64,000 nt of DNA from Bog-473 sp963783245 (GCA_963783245.1 CAWAMS010000003.1:724778-788777), one strand, 5' to 3'; shown: positions 18,378-27,828, counted from the first letter of the stretch. Program-made: numbers and translations. The notes: generated from the letters alone by a model not told the origin.

Positions 18378-19183
18378 CCTGGCGGTGCAGCGGCTCCGTG
18401 CCACAGTTCCACCGATGAGCCCGCGGCTTGCGCTGCGGGACTTCATGGGAATGACGAAGCGGAACCTTCTTCGTATCATCCGCACGCCACAGCTCCTGGC
18501 CATGTCGATTGTGCAGCCGACAATCATCTTGCTCCTGTTCCGCTACGTGCTCGGCGGTGCGATCCACATCCCAGGGGTCGACTACGTGGATTATGTGGTG
18601 CCCGGGATCTTTCTCGAGGCGGTGCTTATCGGAGGGATGACGACCGCCCTCGGCGTTGGCACAGGACCTCCAGGCCGGCATGATCGACCGCTTCCGCAGC
18701 CTGCCGATGGCACGATCGGCCTTCTTGGCCGGCCGGACGTTGGCCGACCTCTGTCGCAGCGTCCTCGCACTGATCTTCATCATCGGCCTCGGTCTGCTCG
18801 TAGGCTTCAGGTTCCACAACACCCTTGGTGCCTGCGTGGCCGGCATCGGCCTGATCATCCTTTTCGGCTACGCGTTCATCTGGGTCTATGCATCGGTCGG
18901 GCTGGCGGTCAAGGACCCACAGACGGCCCAGATCGCCTCCATCCTTCCGATGTTCATCCTATTCTTCGCGAGTTCCGCCGTTGTGCCCGTCGCGACCATG
19001 CCAGGTTGGCTCCAACCCTTCGCTCGAAACCAGCCGGCGAGCGCCGTCATCGACTCGGTACGGGCACTCTTCGAGGGTGGGCCGCTCTATCCCGAACTCT
19101 GGCAAGCGATCGCATGGTGCGTCGGCATTTTCGTGGTCTTCTTCTTCGTCTCGCTGCACCTCTACCGCAAGGCGGAAGCGTAG
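18367..19183 (+). CDS. ABC-2 exporter permease (DrrB family), one frameshift
   Basis: About 271 residues when the break near 18656 is bridged. The first frame holds the N-terminal cytoplasmic part and membrane segment (LAMSIVQPTIILLLFRYVLGG), and the second starts at the family motif DLQAGMIDRFRSLPMARSA followed by five hydrophobic segments and a charged tail. That ERFRSLP-type motif is the ABC2 signature of DrrB permeases. Two ATG codons at 18367 and 18370 overlap the ATPase stop, so the two proteins are translationally coupled. Confidence 0.8.
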
Positions 19184-19263
19184 CAAGACCGACCCGATCG
19201 TCGACGAGCTTCGAACGCCCGGGAAGATCGCCCAAGCACTCACGAGCGGATCGTGCGGTGCGA

Positions 19264-19737
19264 CTACGGCTCCTCAAGGCCTCCCGGCCACTGCGTGGCA
19301 TCGAACACCGCCACCGGGTCCAGATAATCCCGCCACAGTGTCACTTTGCTCTTCTCAATCGTGACAATAGAGACAAATCGGTTGTCGTACGGCCGACCGG
19401 TCTGCACGGATTCGCCATGCACCTCATACTCAAGGACCACGACCGACGCTGCGGCGTCTCGATAGACCCGGAGATTGTCGGCCGTGCGCACGGTTAGGAA
19501 GCTGTCGTAGTCGCTGTACAAGTCTATGATGTTCTGTCGACCTTCAACCCGTTTGGGATAGCCGGGTACTGAGATGACGTACTCGAAGATGACATCGTCA
19601 TCCAGCAGATCGAAGTAGTCCTCGCCTTCGACGAGATCCTTCAAGCCTTCCTGAATGATGCGGAAGAAGGGGCCATCGGCTCCGAAGTTCGAGCTATCCC
19701 CTGTGTACTTCGTCACTTGCCCTCCGTTCGAGCCCAT
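19264..19737 (-). CDS. SnoaL/NTF2-like protein
   Basis: 157 residues with the cone-shaped NTF2-like pattern: a helix FRIIQEGLKDLVEGEDYFDLL cut here, strand DDDVIFEYVISVPG, then RVEGRQNIIDLYSDYDSF, and a sheet VVLEYEVHGESVQTGRPYDN that ends in an aromatic tail YLDPVAVFDAT. SnoaL-like proteins are small isomerases/cyclases or ligand-binding proteins; no function can be assigned. It sits between a hypoxia exporter and a GAP-family gene, on the opposite strand, with no box of its own. Confidence 0.68.
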   Translation of the reverse strand: MGSNGGQVTKYTGDSSNFGADGPFFRIIQEGLKDLVEGEDYFDLLDDDVIFEYVISVPGYPKRVEGRQNIIDLYSDYDSFLTVRTADNLRVYRDAAASVVVLEYEVHGESVQTGRPYDNRFVSIVTIEKSKVTLWRDYLDPVAVFDATQWPGGLEEP

Positions 19738-19869
19738 CCGGTGGCGCTGCGCTGTCCGGAAAACATCCAGAAACGGCGGCCCGGATGCAATCGTAGAGCT
19801 CGCTCATCGGATATCGGCCACCCTCCACTCGGGCGATCGGAACGGCGATACTGTCTATCGCGTGATCCA

Positions 19870-20532
19870 ATGGGCCTGATCATCCCGATCCTGCTCCTCG
19901 GGCTCCTTGCCAGCCTGTCGCCGAGCACCCTGGTCGTATTCATCCTTCTCCTCGACACGATCCGGGCCAAGGTCAACGCCGCCGCCTTCCTGATCGGCTG
20001 GGCGGTCTCGCTGACGATCGTCTTCGTCGTGACGTACGGAATCGGAGGAACGGGGCCGCTCCAGAATCGAAGCGGCCGGGCGGGTATCTATGTCGTTGAG
20101 ATCCTCTTCGGCATGGCACTCATCCTCGTCGCTGTCAGGGAATGGCGGGGACGGCACCTACCCAAGACGAGCTCGAGTACGGCGAAGCGCCTCACGGCTC
20201 ACCTCAGGGAGCTTCATCCGTGGGAGGCCTCGGTCGTCGGAGTTCTCGAGCAACCGTGGACGCTCACCGCCGCCGCGGCGCTGGTGGTGGTTCATCATCA
20301 CTCCGCCGTGCTGATAGCCGTGCTCGCGTTCGTGGTGTTCACGGTCCTCTCCACGGCCACGGTGGGGATAATCTTCCTGTATTACTCGCGACGTCCAGGT
20401 GATGCAGAAACATACCTGCGCGGGATACGCGACAGGGCTGTACGCGCGGAGCCGGTCCTCCTGAGTGGTGTTTCTCTCCTCGTGGGTCTCTACTTGCTCG
20501 CCGACGGCATCGTCAGTCTGATTCGCACATAA
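19870..20532 (+). CDS. GAP/Sap-family (LysE-like) membrane protein
   Basis: 220 residues, about six membrane segments (residues about 2-22, 38-58, 74-92, 126-146, 150-175, 195-217). The N terminus LLASLSPSTLVVFILLL and the weak LysE-like layout match the actinobacterial GAP/Sap family, first described in transport of lipid-linked surface molecules in mycobacteria. Substrate here is unknown. It starts at the ATG at 19870, which opens directly into the first membrane segment. A perfect GC hairpin follows 10 bases after the stop. Confidence 0.68.
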   Translation: MGLIIPILLLGLLASLSPSTLVVFILLLDTIRAKVNAAAFLIGWAVSLTIVFVVTYGIGGTGPLQNRSGRAGIYVVEILFGMALILVAVREWRGRHLPKTSSSTAKRLTAHLRELHPWEASVVGVLEQPWTLTAAAALVVVHHHSAVLIAVLAFVVFTVLSTATVGIIFLYYSRRPGDAETYLRGIRDRAVRAEPVLLSGVSLLVGLYLLADGIVSLIRT

Positions 20533-20542
20533 CCGGCGGCAT

Positions 20543-20561
20543 GGCCGGGACAAACCCGGCC
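20543..20561 (+). terminator. GC-rich hairpin after GAP-family gene
   Basis: GGCCGGG-ACAAA-CCCGGCC: a perfect 7-bp stem with a 5-base loop, 10 bases after the stop codon. There is no U-tract, as is common for actinobacterial terminators. It separates this gene from the box-driven small gene downstream. Confidence 0.55.
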
Positions 20562-20600
20562 CGCCCGCTCCGTGGGAGCACCGCGACCACGTCCGTTCGA

Positions 20601-20616
20601 GGGACCAAAGGCCCTA
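20601..20616 (+). promoter_or_regulatory. DevR-type box for small protein gene
   Basis: GGGACCAAAGGCCCTA, matching every conserved position. The hexamer AAAGCT starts at 20638 (standard spacing). The predicted start near 20650 gives a 12-base leader with GGAGGG at 20654-20659. Confidence 0.8.
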
Positions 20617-20661
20617 TTGGCTCACGGTCAACCCTGTAAAGCTGACCAAGAACGGAGGGCG

Positions 20662-20904
20662 ATGTTCCCAGATCAGACGAGACGTGTTCTATTGGAATTG
20701 GCCGAGGCGCTCCCTCTGGAGGGTCACAACGTCCTCACTGGCGTGGACATGCGCACCGGCTGGGGCGACACCATCTTCGTCACGGTGCGCTCAGGAATCC
20801 GACAGCACGAAGACCGGCAGGAGCTTGAGAACAGGTACAAGATGGCGGTCGTGGTTGCCCTCGGGGACGTTCGGCACCAGATTCAGGTCAAATGGGATCA
20901 GTGA
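20662..20904 (+). CDS. Small protein of an unrecognised family (paralogue of the 37.2-kb protein)
   Basis: 80 residues, no membrane segment or cysteines. It aligns over its full length with the protein at 37240: both read RVL-x3-AE-x-LP, then a short variable stretch, V-D-(M/I)-x-R/T-GWGD, a strand, a H-E/S-rich turn, and end in DxRHxx(Q/E)(I/V). It is driven by one of the best boxes in the window. I do not recognise the family. A role in hypoxic survival is inferred only from the promoter. The ribosome site GGAGGG is close (3 bases) to the ATG. Confidence 0.65.
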   Translation: MFPDQTRRVLLELAEALPLEGHNVLTGVDMRTGWGDTIFVTVRSGIRQHEDRQELENRYKMAVVVALGDVRHQIQVKWDQ

Positions 20905-20919
20905 CCGGTCGCGATGTCG

Positions 20920-22053
20920 CTACTCTGATAGCGGAACCCGCCACATTAAGACCGTCCCCCCGCTCGGGTTGTTCGCCACCTCAAAGTCGCCGTGGAGTTT
21001 CTCGGCTCTCCGCCGAAGGTTGTTGAGTCCCAGACCACCCTCGGTTTTGGCGTCCATACCCCGCCCATTGTCGGTGACCCATAGTTGGCAGAGCCCGTCG
21101 CTGGAACTCAGCAAGATGGTGGCCTCCGTAGCATTGGCGTGACGTTCGATATTGGTCACCGCCTCCCGGATGGACGCCAACAGATGCTCAGCCACCCGCT
21201 CCGAGACCATGGTGTCCACGGGACCGTCAAACGAGACAACCAGATCGAACCCCACGAGATCACGCAGTTCTCGCACCAGGTTGGTCACATCGTCACGTAC
21301 GCCCCTACTCGACCCGCCCATGCCGAGGGCGTAGATCGTGCTGCGGATCTCCCCGATTATCTCGTCAATTTCGACAATGTGTTTCTGGAGGCGATCAGCT
21401 TCGGATTTCGACGCCCGTACCGCAATGGATTGAAGGTTGAGGCCCAGGCCGAAGAGCCGTTGGATGACGTGGTCGTGCAGATCACGAGCGAGGCGATCCC
21501 TGTCCTCGTAGACAGCTGTCATCTGAACCTGTTGATGCAATCGCGCGTTCTCGACGGCGATGCCGGCCGCCAGGGCGAGCGCCTCGACCAGGGCGACGTC
21601 GTCGCTGGTGAACTCGGACCATCCGACCTTGTCGGTCAAGTAGAGATTGCCGTAGACGTCCTCGCGGACCTTGACCGGGACACCCAGGAACGAAGTCATG
21701 GGAGGATGGTTCGGCGGAAAGCCGAAGCTGTCAGCATGGTCCCCCAGACGTGCCAGCCGGAGAGGCTGAGGATCGCTGACCAGTAGCCCCAACACCCCCT
21801 TCCCCGTGGGTCGAGGTCCGATCTGCGCTTCTTCCTCGGCGGTGAGTCCGACGGTGATGAATTCAGCCAGTGCCGTCTTATCGTCGTTGAGCACCCCGAG
21901 CGCACCGTACCGAGCGCCGGTCATCGAACACGCCTCCTCGATGACATGGCGCAAGAGCACCGGCAGTTCGATGTCCTTCTCAAGGAGGAGGACCGCGTCG
22001 AGAATCCGGCGAAGCCGGGAAGGATCATCAATCGAGTGGTAGGGCATGATCAA
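20920..22053 (-). CDS. devS: DevS/DosT-like sensor histidine kinase with a single GAF domain
   Basis: 377 residues. The GAF domain (about 30-168) has the DevS-type signature TGARYGALGVL and an NHPPM motif with H116, aligned by eye with the region of the haem-ligand histidine of mycobacterial DosS/DosT. A HisKA_3 dimerisation segment follows with the phospho-acceptor H193 in RDLHDHVIQRLFG, then a HATPase with N-box REAVTNIERHANA and G-box DNGRGMD. DosS and DosT have two GAF domains; this has only one, the one that corresponds to the haem-binding GAF-A. It probably senses oxygen, NO or CO and phosphorylates the DevR-like regulator at 28.3 kb, though the two genes are 6.3 kb apart. Signal and pairing are inferences. 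Confidence 0.82.
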   Translation of the reverse strand: MIMPYHSIDDPSRLRRILDAVLLLEKDIELPVLLRHVIEEACSMTGARYGALGVLNDDKTALAEFITVGLTAEEEAQIGPRPTGKGVLGLLVSDPQPLRLARLGDHADSFGFPPNHPPMTSFLGVPVKVREDVYGNLYLTDKVGWSEFTSDDVALVEALALAAGIAVENARLHQQVQMTAVYEDRDRLARDLHDHVIQRLFGLGLNLQSIAVRASKSEADRLQKHIVEIDEIIGEIRSTIYALGMGGSSRGVRDDVTNLVRELRDLVGFDLVVSFDGPVDTMVSERVAEHLLASIREAVTNIERHANATEATILLSSSDGLCQLWVTDNGRGMDAKTEGGLGLNNLRRRAEKLHGDFEVANNPSGGTVLMWRVPLSE

Positions 22054-22175
22054 CGCCTTCGGTGCGAACCCTCATTCTTAAGGTCTGACCGGACGGTAGC
22101 GCAACCCCCGATTAACAGCAAGGAAATTCTTCGAGAGTCACGCAACGTTCATCACGTGTCGATCGTGCGGGCCGC

Positions 22176-22191
22176 GGGACCTTCGGCCCTA
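22176..22191 (+). promoter_or_regulatory. DevR-type box for the STAS gene
   Basis: GGGACCTTCGGCCCTA. The hexamer GAAACT starts at 22213 (standard spacing); predicted start near 22225, leader about 59 bases. It lies between devS and the STAS gene and points to the latter. Confidence 0.78.
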
Positions 22192-22283
22192 TCCGGGTCG
22201 GCATAGTCGGCTGAAACTGGCATTGAGGATCCAGACGACCCAGGTAGTCCCGGTCGTCTCGCCGGGATGGAGAGGAGGTCCAG

Positions 22284-22583
22284 GTGGAACCGTATATGGG
22301 CTATCACCCTGATGTCGCGTGGAAGATGGAGCCCGCCCTCGAAATATGGGTGGATGTCGATACAACGCCGGTACATATCCGTTTGGCCGGAGGCCTTGAC
22401 CGAGAAACGGGGAGAAATCTCTTCTCGGTGGTCTATTCGCTTCTTCAAGAGGGGTACGTGGACTTTGCGATGCAGGTCGACATCGAGCCACTCGGCGCGG
22501 CAGGATTCTCGACCCTGGCGGACATCCAGCATCTGGTCACAACTGCTGGGGGGCGCGTGGAATGGGCAGCCTGGGCTGAGTGA
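22284..22583 (+). CDS. STAS-domain-like protein
   Basis: 99 residues from a GTG with AGGAGG at 22273-22278. Strand VHIRLAGGLDRETGRNLFSV, helix, strand FAMQVDIEPLGAAGFSTLADIQHL and a final strand follow the STAS fold of anti-sigma-factor antagonists. The usual phosphorylatable serine of SpoIIAA (DSSG) is replaced by an LGAAG turn, so the classical kinase switch may be absent. It could be a regulator in a sigma-factor or dormancy circuit; no partner kinase is visible. It is the first gene after the box and is followed 81 bases later by the barrel-protein gene. Confidence 0.6.
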   Translation: MEPYMGYHPDVAWKMEPALEIWVDVDTTPVHIRLAGGLDRETGRNLFSVVYSLLQEGYVDFAMQVDIEPLGAAGFSTLADIQHLVTTAGGRVEWAAWAE

Positions 22584-22664
22584 AGTGAGCGCACGCGTCT
22601 ATCGCTGTCCGAAGACGCAGCGCCCTATCCGAGTGGTCGGTCGACAATGAGGGAGGCAACAACC

Positions 22665-23219
22665 ATGGCGGACGAATGGGGTCCTTTGACTGGATTGACC
22701 GGTGATTGGGAAAGCCCGCTTGGCGGCCTTGACACCGCGTACTCCCATTCTCTGGGCCGAGTTCTCGAGACGCCCTATCGAGAGAAGTGCACGTTCAAGC
22801 CGTTCGGTCCGGTCGACAACGGAGACCAGCACCTGTACGGACTCGACTACAAGACCGCAATGTGGCGTGGCGATGAGGACAGTCCCTTCCACACCGAAGT
22901 CGGCTATTGGCTGTGGGACGGCGCTACCGGAGAGGTTCTACGCGCCTTCACGGTTCCCCGTGGAATCAGCGTGTTGGCCGGAGGCATCACGACCGCTGAT
23001 TCCACGGACTTCACCATGCGAGCAGCGAAGGGCGAGCCCCTCTACGCGATTGGAGAGAACCAGTACCTGGCCACAAACGCCAGTTCAACGAGCTACGAAG
23101 TGACGATCTCCGTCAGCGACTCGACCTGGTCCTACCGAGAGACCACCATGCTGCGTATGCATCAATTCGACCACCCTTTTGCCCACACTGATCGAAACAC
23201 CCTTCACCGGGTGAGCTAG
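22665..23219 (+). CDS. Nitrobindin/FABP-like beta-barrel protein (DUF1794-like)
   Basis: 184 residues from the ATG at 22665 (GGGAGG 8 bases upstream). A series of beta strands with the pattern FHTEVGYWLWDGATGEV, then TVPRGISVLAGG and RETTMLRMHQFDHPFAHTD, resembles the haem-binding nitrobindin/FABP group, whose members have a conserved T-E-x-G-Y-W turn and a late histidine. Nitrobindins bind ferric haem and react with NO or peroxynitrite, which would suit a hypoxia/NO regulon. The haem-ligand histidine cannot be confirmed by eye. Likely co-transcribed with the STAS gene. Confidence 0.6.
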   Translation: MADEWGPLTGLTGDWESPLGGLDTAYSHSLGRVLETPYREKCTFKPFGPVDNGDQHLYGLDYKTAMWRGDEDSPFHTEVGYWLWDGATGEVLRAFTVPRGISVLAGGITTADSTDFTMRAAKGEPLYAIGENQYLATNASSTSYEVTISVSDSTWSYRETTMLRMHQFDHPFAHTDRNTLHRVS

Positions 23220-23222
23220 TTC

Positions 23223-23272
23223 TCAGCTCGGCACATCGGCACTGTTGTCCAAGGCCGGCGGCCGGGCTGAGC
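23223..23272 (+). terminator. Possible terminator hairpin after barrel protein
   Basis: Ten bases at 23223-23232 (CTCAGCTCGG) pair nearly perfectly with CCGGGCTGAG at 23263-23272, enclosing a loop that contains a further GGCCGGCGGCC. It starts 3 bases after the stop. No T-tract is present. Confidence 0.35.
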
Positions 23273-23307
23273 CACCGAGAATCAGACGTCGATCGAGAGG
23301 AATTGAG

Positions 23308-23487
23308 ATGACCACTGAACGCGACCAGCTCGTCGAGGCCAACGAAGCCGACGTGCTCGAGCAGGCACTTCCCGTTGAGGAGCACGACGTCGTCCAGCCC
23401 GCAGGGATTTGGGACGAGGCCTCGGAGGCCGACGCGATCGAGGGATCGATCGAGGTGCCGCTCGACGACGAAGAAGAGCCCCGTTGA
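23308..23487 (+). CDS. Small acidic protein with a repeated E-A-x-E-A-D motif
   Basis: 59 residues, strongly acidic (more than 17 Asp/Glu). It contains two related segments, EANEADVLEQALPVEEHD and EASEADAIEGSIEVPLDD. Small proteins with repeats of this EADVLEQ type are common in actinobacteria, but I know of no assigned function. The GAGAGG ribosome site at 23294 sits 8-9 bases before the ATG. A reading from 23245 in the same frame is less likely. Confidence 0.55.
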   Translation: MTTERDQLVEANEADVLEQALPVEEHDVVQPAGIWDEASEADAIEGSIEVPLDDEEEPR

Positions 23488-23527
23488 CATTCAGCTGTTG
23501 CGCATTCCCAAAGGCTGATGCTCGCAT

Positions 23528-24995
23528 TCAGTCGTGGCTCTCAATGAACTCGATGGCCCGGCCGACCGACTCCTCCACCTTCGAGTCGGTGGTCTCGATC
23601 TCGAAGCTCGAGGGCCAAGGATCCATTGCTGTGTCCATGGACGCCCTCACCTCGGGCGTTGCTTCCGAAGCATCGCTGTTCTCGAAAAGTCGCCGCGCAA
23701 TGCGGTCATCAGCAACATCTGCTCGCGCGCAGCAACAGAGCTCGGCAAGGTGACTACCGGTTCGAGAAGCCACTTCCCGGGCCGCTCTTCGCCAGTCGTC
23801 CTCGATCCACGATGCATCGAGGACGACCGATTCTCCATGCCTCAGCAGTTCTTCGGCACGCGCGAGCATTTCACCGTATACCGCAGCAGTTGCCTGCGGC
23901 GCGTAGTGTCCCATGCCGTAACCTGGCTGTACCTCCCCTGTGGACGTGATACTCGCGTCGCACCACGTCGGAACGCAGAACCCTCCATTCAAGTGTCCGT
24001 GACACGCCGGCCGCAACGGTGGATTTTCCCGAACCCGGGAGACCACCGATGAGGACGAGCCTCACGCGCGCTCGGCGCAGATGAGCGAGCGCCAGAGAGT
24101 GCAGCTGGCACGCCTCTGCTCGAGAGCCCTCATCGCCTTGTTCAACGCGCAGGCATGCCACTTTGGCCCGAATGTACGCCCGCGCCGCGACGTAGTGATG
24201 GATGAGAGCCACAGGGAACCGATCCTTCGCGCAGTCCTGATAGTGGTCAAGGAACTGCTTGGCCGCGTCGGCTCGCCCCAAGCGCTCAAGATCCATGGCC
24301 AAGAAGGCCACATCAGCGCAGACATCCACGTAGCGCAGTTGGTCGGAGAATTCTAGGCAATCCAGAATTCTGACACCGTCGTCCAGGCAGAATATGTCAG
24401 TCGCCTGTAGGTCCCCGTGGCCGTCGCGGATCCGCCCCGCCGCGATGCGAGAGTCGAAAAGGCTCTGACGCCCATCGATCCAGCACGCGACAAGAGAGCG
24501 GATCTCCTCGTCCACCTCGGGGTCCAGGATTTTCCCGACGAATGGCGTGGTCTCAGAAAAGTTGGTATCCCACCCTCCCTGAAGAACGGGACCGGTCGCG
24601 GCTAAGGAGATCTCTCTCGACGAAGGCGACGCCCGATGGAAGGAATGCATCGTTTCGGCAACTTGCCTGACCCACTCATCCAGATCTTCCCCATCTCGCG
24701 CCAGGGTGGCCAATCGACGTTCTTCGGGAAGTCGTCGCATGACCACCATGTGGTCGATCGGCTCTCCACCGAATTCCACGTCGGCGACCCCCAGGTACAC
24801 GTCAGGGGCGAGCCGTCGGTTCAGATCTACTTCGCGTCGACAGTCCTCGTCGCGGGCCGCTCTGTCCCTGAAGTCGAGGAATCCGAACTGAATATGCTTT
24901 CGGAGCTTGTACACCCGATCATCGATGAAGAACAAAATGGAAACGTGTGTCTCGACAACAGCCGCACCAGCAGACCCTTGCGTACTCACGACCAC
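23528..24995 (-). CDS. Aminoglycoside-phosphotransferase-like/AAA kinase fusion (Rv2004c type), one frameshift
   Basis: About 489 residues once a break near 23950-23965 is bridged. The N-terminal part has an APH-like kinase core: VYKLRKHIQFGFLDF (lysine strand), catalytic loop RIRDGHGDLQATDIF, and the metal site DCLEFSDQLRYVDVCAD. The C-terminal part is a P-loop kinase: GLPGSGKSTVAAGV near residue 320, then SDVVRRE and VVLDASWIEDDWRRAA. Rv2004c has this two-domain design and is a DosR-regulon protein; substrate unknown. It closes a minus-strand unit after the ABC ATPase and permease, 45 bases from the permease. Confidence 0.78.
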
Positions 24996-25040
24996 TCGCC
25001 TGAGAGGAGAACGCTCATCTGGGGCACACGATCGAGAGGT

Positions 25041-26605
25041 TCATTCTCCAGCCAGGTCCCGGTGATTGAACGCCGCAACGGCGAGAAGGGCGAATGCGAT
25101 GCCGATGGCGATCATCGTGGCACCGCTGACCCAATCGGGGCCTATAGCCGGTGCGGGGTTCAATTGGTGGAAGATCGAGCTGTCGAGCAGCAGGTGATTC
25201 GAATTGACGACCCCACCGAGAAGCTCGACGAGAAATGACCAGGCGAGAACCCCGTAGACGGCAGCCGATGCCATGCGAGGGATGCAGCCCCATGCCAGTG
25301 CTCCGAACCCCAGAAGGAATACCCCCGCCGGCACGGTGTTGAGTCCTGCGCCAAGGAGGTTGGAAAAGCCGACTGTCACATGTTGGCTGGCCACACCGAG
25401 CCAGGCGAAGAGACCTCCGAGCACGCCTGCAGCGACAATGACGGCGGAGGCAACACAGAGGCGACCCAGCATCCATCGGCTCCGTGACAGCGGACGTACC
25501 AGCAGATGGTCGATCCGACCGGTGGCCTCCTCCCGGCGCGCCGCGGTGATCTGTCCGGCGGCCATGAGAGCAACGAGCAAGGTAATGATAAGAAACGAGA
25601 ATCCGAGATAGGCCTTGACCGCTCCACCCCCGCCATCCAGACGCTTTAGTACCTCCTCGACGCGGGGGGAGGACTGGAGTGACTGGGCGGCCGACTTCGC
25701 TGACCCACCGAGGAGCAATCCAAAAGCACACACTCCGCCGACCCATCCAAGAATCGTCGGTCGAATCAGTCTGAGCGTGAGTCCCACGTTGCCGAAGAGA
25801 AGGGTGGTGTGCGCCTTGGCGCTCGAATGATCAGGCAGTGTGCTGGCGCCCAGATCCCTCACTCCGGCGAGGAAGAGTGCCGCGCCCACCATTATCCCTG
25901 TGAGGCCGAAGATGAGCGCAAGCAATTCGGGCTGGGGATGTGTGAATGGCTGCAACTGTTCGATCCAGCCCAAAGGCGTGGCCCAGTGCAACCAGCCGAG
26001 ACTGCGGTTGGAATCGGACAACATCCGCAACGCGAAGAAGAATCCCAAAGTGCCTCCGCAATACGAGGCTGCTTGACGACGGCTTGCCGCCAACTGACTC
26101 GCCAGCACTCCGGCGCCCATGAACATGGCGGCGCCGGCAGTAACCGTCAGGCTGAAGAGGACGGACGAGCCTATTGAGAAGTGGGCACTGCCGAATGTGG
26201 CCGATGCCCATCGTCAGCGCAGCTGAGATGACAAAAAGGGCCAGCAACCCTTCTGCCAACCCGGACATCGGCCTGGGTCGCCGCACCTCTTCGCGTTGTC
26301 TGGCCGGCCAACAGCAATTCCCATCGACCGGCATCCTCCTCACCGCGCAACAACTTGGTTGAGAGAAGAAGAGCCCATACCGCTCCGAGCACCGTCAAGA
26401 TGCCGACGGATTTCCACTCCGTATAACCAGCAACGGTATTGAGTTGATGGGCCGGTCCGACAAGTGCGTTCAGGCCACCACTCGACGTGAACGATTTGGC
26501 GAGCTCGTTGCGCTCCGCCTGCGTCTTATAGGCCGAAACGTACGCCTGCACCTGCGAAACCACATAGACGCCGAAGACGAGTCCCCACAACGCGCCCGAA
26601 CGCAC
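25041..26605 (-). CDS. ABC-2 exporter permease, two frameshifts
   Basis: About 520 residues in three frames. Frame 1 (26605 to about 26285) opens with a membrane segment, GALWGLVFGVYVVSQVQAY, and ends at RWELLLAGQTTR. Frame 2 (to about 26195) reads GLLALFVISAALTMGIGHI. Frame 3 (to 25041) reads on from SSVLFSLTVTAGAAMFMG through at least eight more hydrophobic segments. The arrangement (two six-helix halves, RREEATGRIDHLLVRPLSRSR motif) is typical of large actinobacterial ABC-2 exporters such as those annotated as polyketide-antibiotic exporters. The true start may lie upstream of the GTG at 26605, overlapping the end of the ATPase gene. Substrate unknown. Confidence 0.72.
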
Positions 26606-26724
26606 GGCTTTGCGTCTCGTAAGTCTGTAGACAACGCGCGAGGGATTCGTACGTACGCGGAGACGGGTGCGTGGTCCGAGGCGAAGGATCCGATGGCGTC
26701 GAGGGGAGAACCTGCGTCGCGATA

Positions 26725-27651
26725 TCAGCCGACATCGGCGGCGACAGTCCCCATCCGGGCGTTGCTCTCTCCGTAGTGCGCCAAGAAGAGCTCTTCGAGC
26801 GACGGCTCTCGGCTGAGAAGCTCGTGCACACCGGACACAGCCAGCACCTTGAGCAACGGCTCGACCGAGCCTTCCACTTGGCAGCGGACGACGTGGCCGT
26901 CGACCTGCACGGTCTTGACACCCGGCACACGGGTGAGGTCCGGCACCGAACCGTCGAATGTCGCCTCGACCGTGAGGGAAGAAAGATGGCGCATCTCGGA
27001 CAGAGTCCCCACGTCAACGAGCACCCCCTTCCGCAAGATGGCCACCCGGTCACAGAGTGCCTCGACCTCGGAGAGGATGTGCGAGGACAAGAATACCGTC
27101 TGGCCGCGTTCCTTGGCCTCGAACACACTGTGCCGGAAGGCCTGCTCCATAAGCGGGTCGAGTCCGCTGGTCGGTTCGTCGAGCACCAGGAGATCGGCCC
27201 GGGCCATGAGCCCAGCGATGAGAATCAGCTTCTGCCGGTTGCCTTTGGAGTAGGCGCGTACCTTCTTGGAAGGATCGAGGTCGAAGCGTTCGATCAACTC
27301 TTGGCGATAGTCGGAATCGACTTGACCTTGCACTTGTCCAAGGAGGTGCAACGTCTCTGTACCCGTGAGCGACGGCCACAGACTGGCTTCACCGGGCACG
27401 TAGGCCAGCCGACGATGTGCTTGAACTGTCTGACGCTGCGCATCCAGTCCGAATATCTCGGCATGGCCGGCGCTCGGGCGGATCAGTCCGAGCAACAGTC
27501 GGATTGTGGTGGTCTTGCCCGCACCGTTCGGTCCAAGGAAACCCAGGACCTCGCCTCGCGACACCTCAAGATCGAGATCCTTGAGGGCGTCGAGCGAACC
27601 GTAGCGCTTCGTCAGTCCCGTGGTGCGAATAGCGAGAGGTTCCAGTGCCAT
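26725..27651 (-). CDS. ABC exporter ATP-binding protein
   Basis: 308 residues from the ATG at 27651. Walker A FLGPNGAGKTTTIRLL, Q-loop area YVPGEASLWPSLTG, signature AYSKGNRQKLILIAGL (SKGN instead of SGGQ), Walker B LLVLDEPTSGLDP and H-loop LSSHILSEVEALCD are present. A C-terminal regulatory segment of about 90 residues follows. The E in YVPGE and the SKGN signature are typical of ATPases paired with the large two-half exporter permeases, in line with the next gene. It is preceded by a tiny ORF ending 4 bases before its start and by a cluster of DevR-type boxes. Confidence 0.85.
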   Translation of the reverse strand: MALEPLAIRTTGLTKRYGSLDALKDLDLEVSRGEVLGFLGPNGAGKTTTIRLLLGLIRPSAGHAEIFGLDAQRQTVQAHRRLAYVPGEASLWPSLTGTETLHLLGQVQGQVDSDYRQELIERFDLDPSKKVRAYSKGNRQKLILIAGLMARADLLVLDEPTSGLDPLMEQAFRHSVFEAKERGQTVFLSSHILSEVEALCDRVAILRKGVLVDVGTLSEMRHLSSLTVEATFDGSVPDLTRVPGVKTVQVDGHVVRCQVEGSVEPLLKVLAVSGVHELLSREPSLEELFLAHYGESNARMGTVAADVG

Positions 27652-27655
27652 GAGG

Positions 27656-27745
27656 TTAACGGGTGGCCACTGCCGCATCTACGTGTTCGGGGGTACGCGA
27701 CCGGCCCATCGTTCCCTTGGCTCGATACGGCGAGGCTTGGCGCAT
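27656..27745 (-). CDS. 29-residue upstream ORF (possible leader peptide)
   Basis: An ATG at 27745 with AGGAG six bases upstream opens a 29-codon frame (MRQASPYRAK at the start, VDAAVATR at the end) that stops 4 bases before the ATPase ATG. The ribosome site is better than that of the ATPase gene itself, so coupling of translation is plausible. The peptide is basic and has no known family. It lies within the leader predicted from the reverse box at 27813-27828. Confidence 0.4.
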   Translation of the reverse strand: MRQASPYRAKGTMGRSRTPEHVDAAVATR

Positions 27746-27812
27746 GAGGGACTCCTGTTATCGGACGGTAGGTTCCGCTTCTCCTATTGAATCGCCTTCA
27801 CCGCATCGCTCC

Positions 27813-27828
27813 TAGGGCCGAACGTCCC
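27813..27828 (-). promoter_or_regulatory. DevR-type box facing the ABC exporter operon
   Basis: TAGGGCCGAACGTCCC, TA end facing the minus-strand ABC operon. Centre 27821.5. The standard -10 position reads TTCAAT, lacking the A, so this promoter is weaker or is read from a neighbouring box. Distance to the 29-residue ORF start is 76.5 bases. Confidence 0.6.

Noticed and set aside
22612..22627. Half-box ending GCGCCCTA before the nitrobindin-like gene
   Set aside because: Only one half matches (7 of 11 conserved positions) and the -10 position reads GAGGGA without the T. The gene is more simply read from the STAS promoter.
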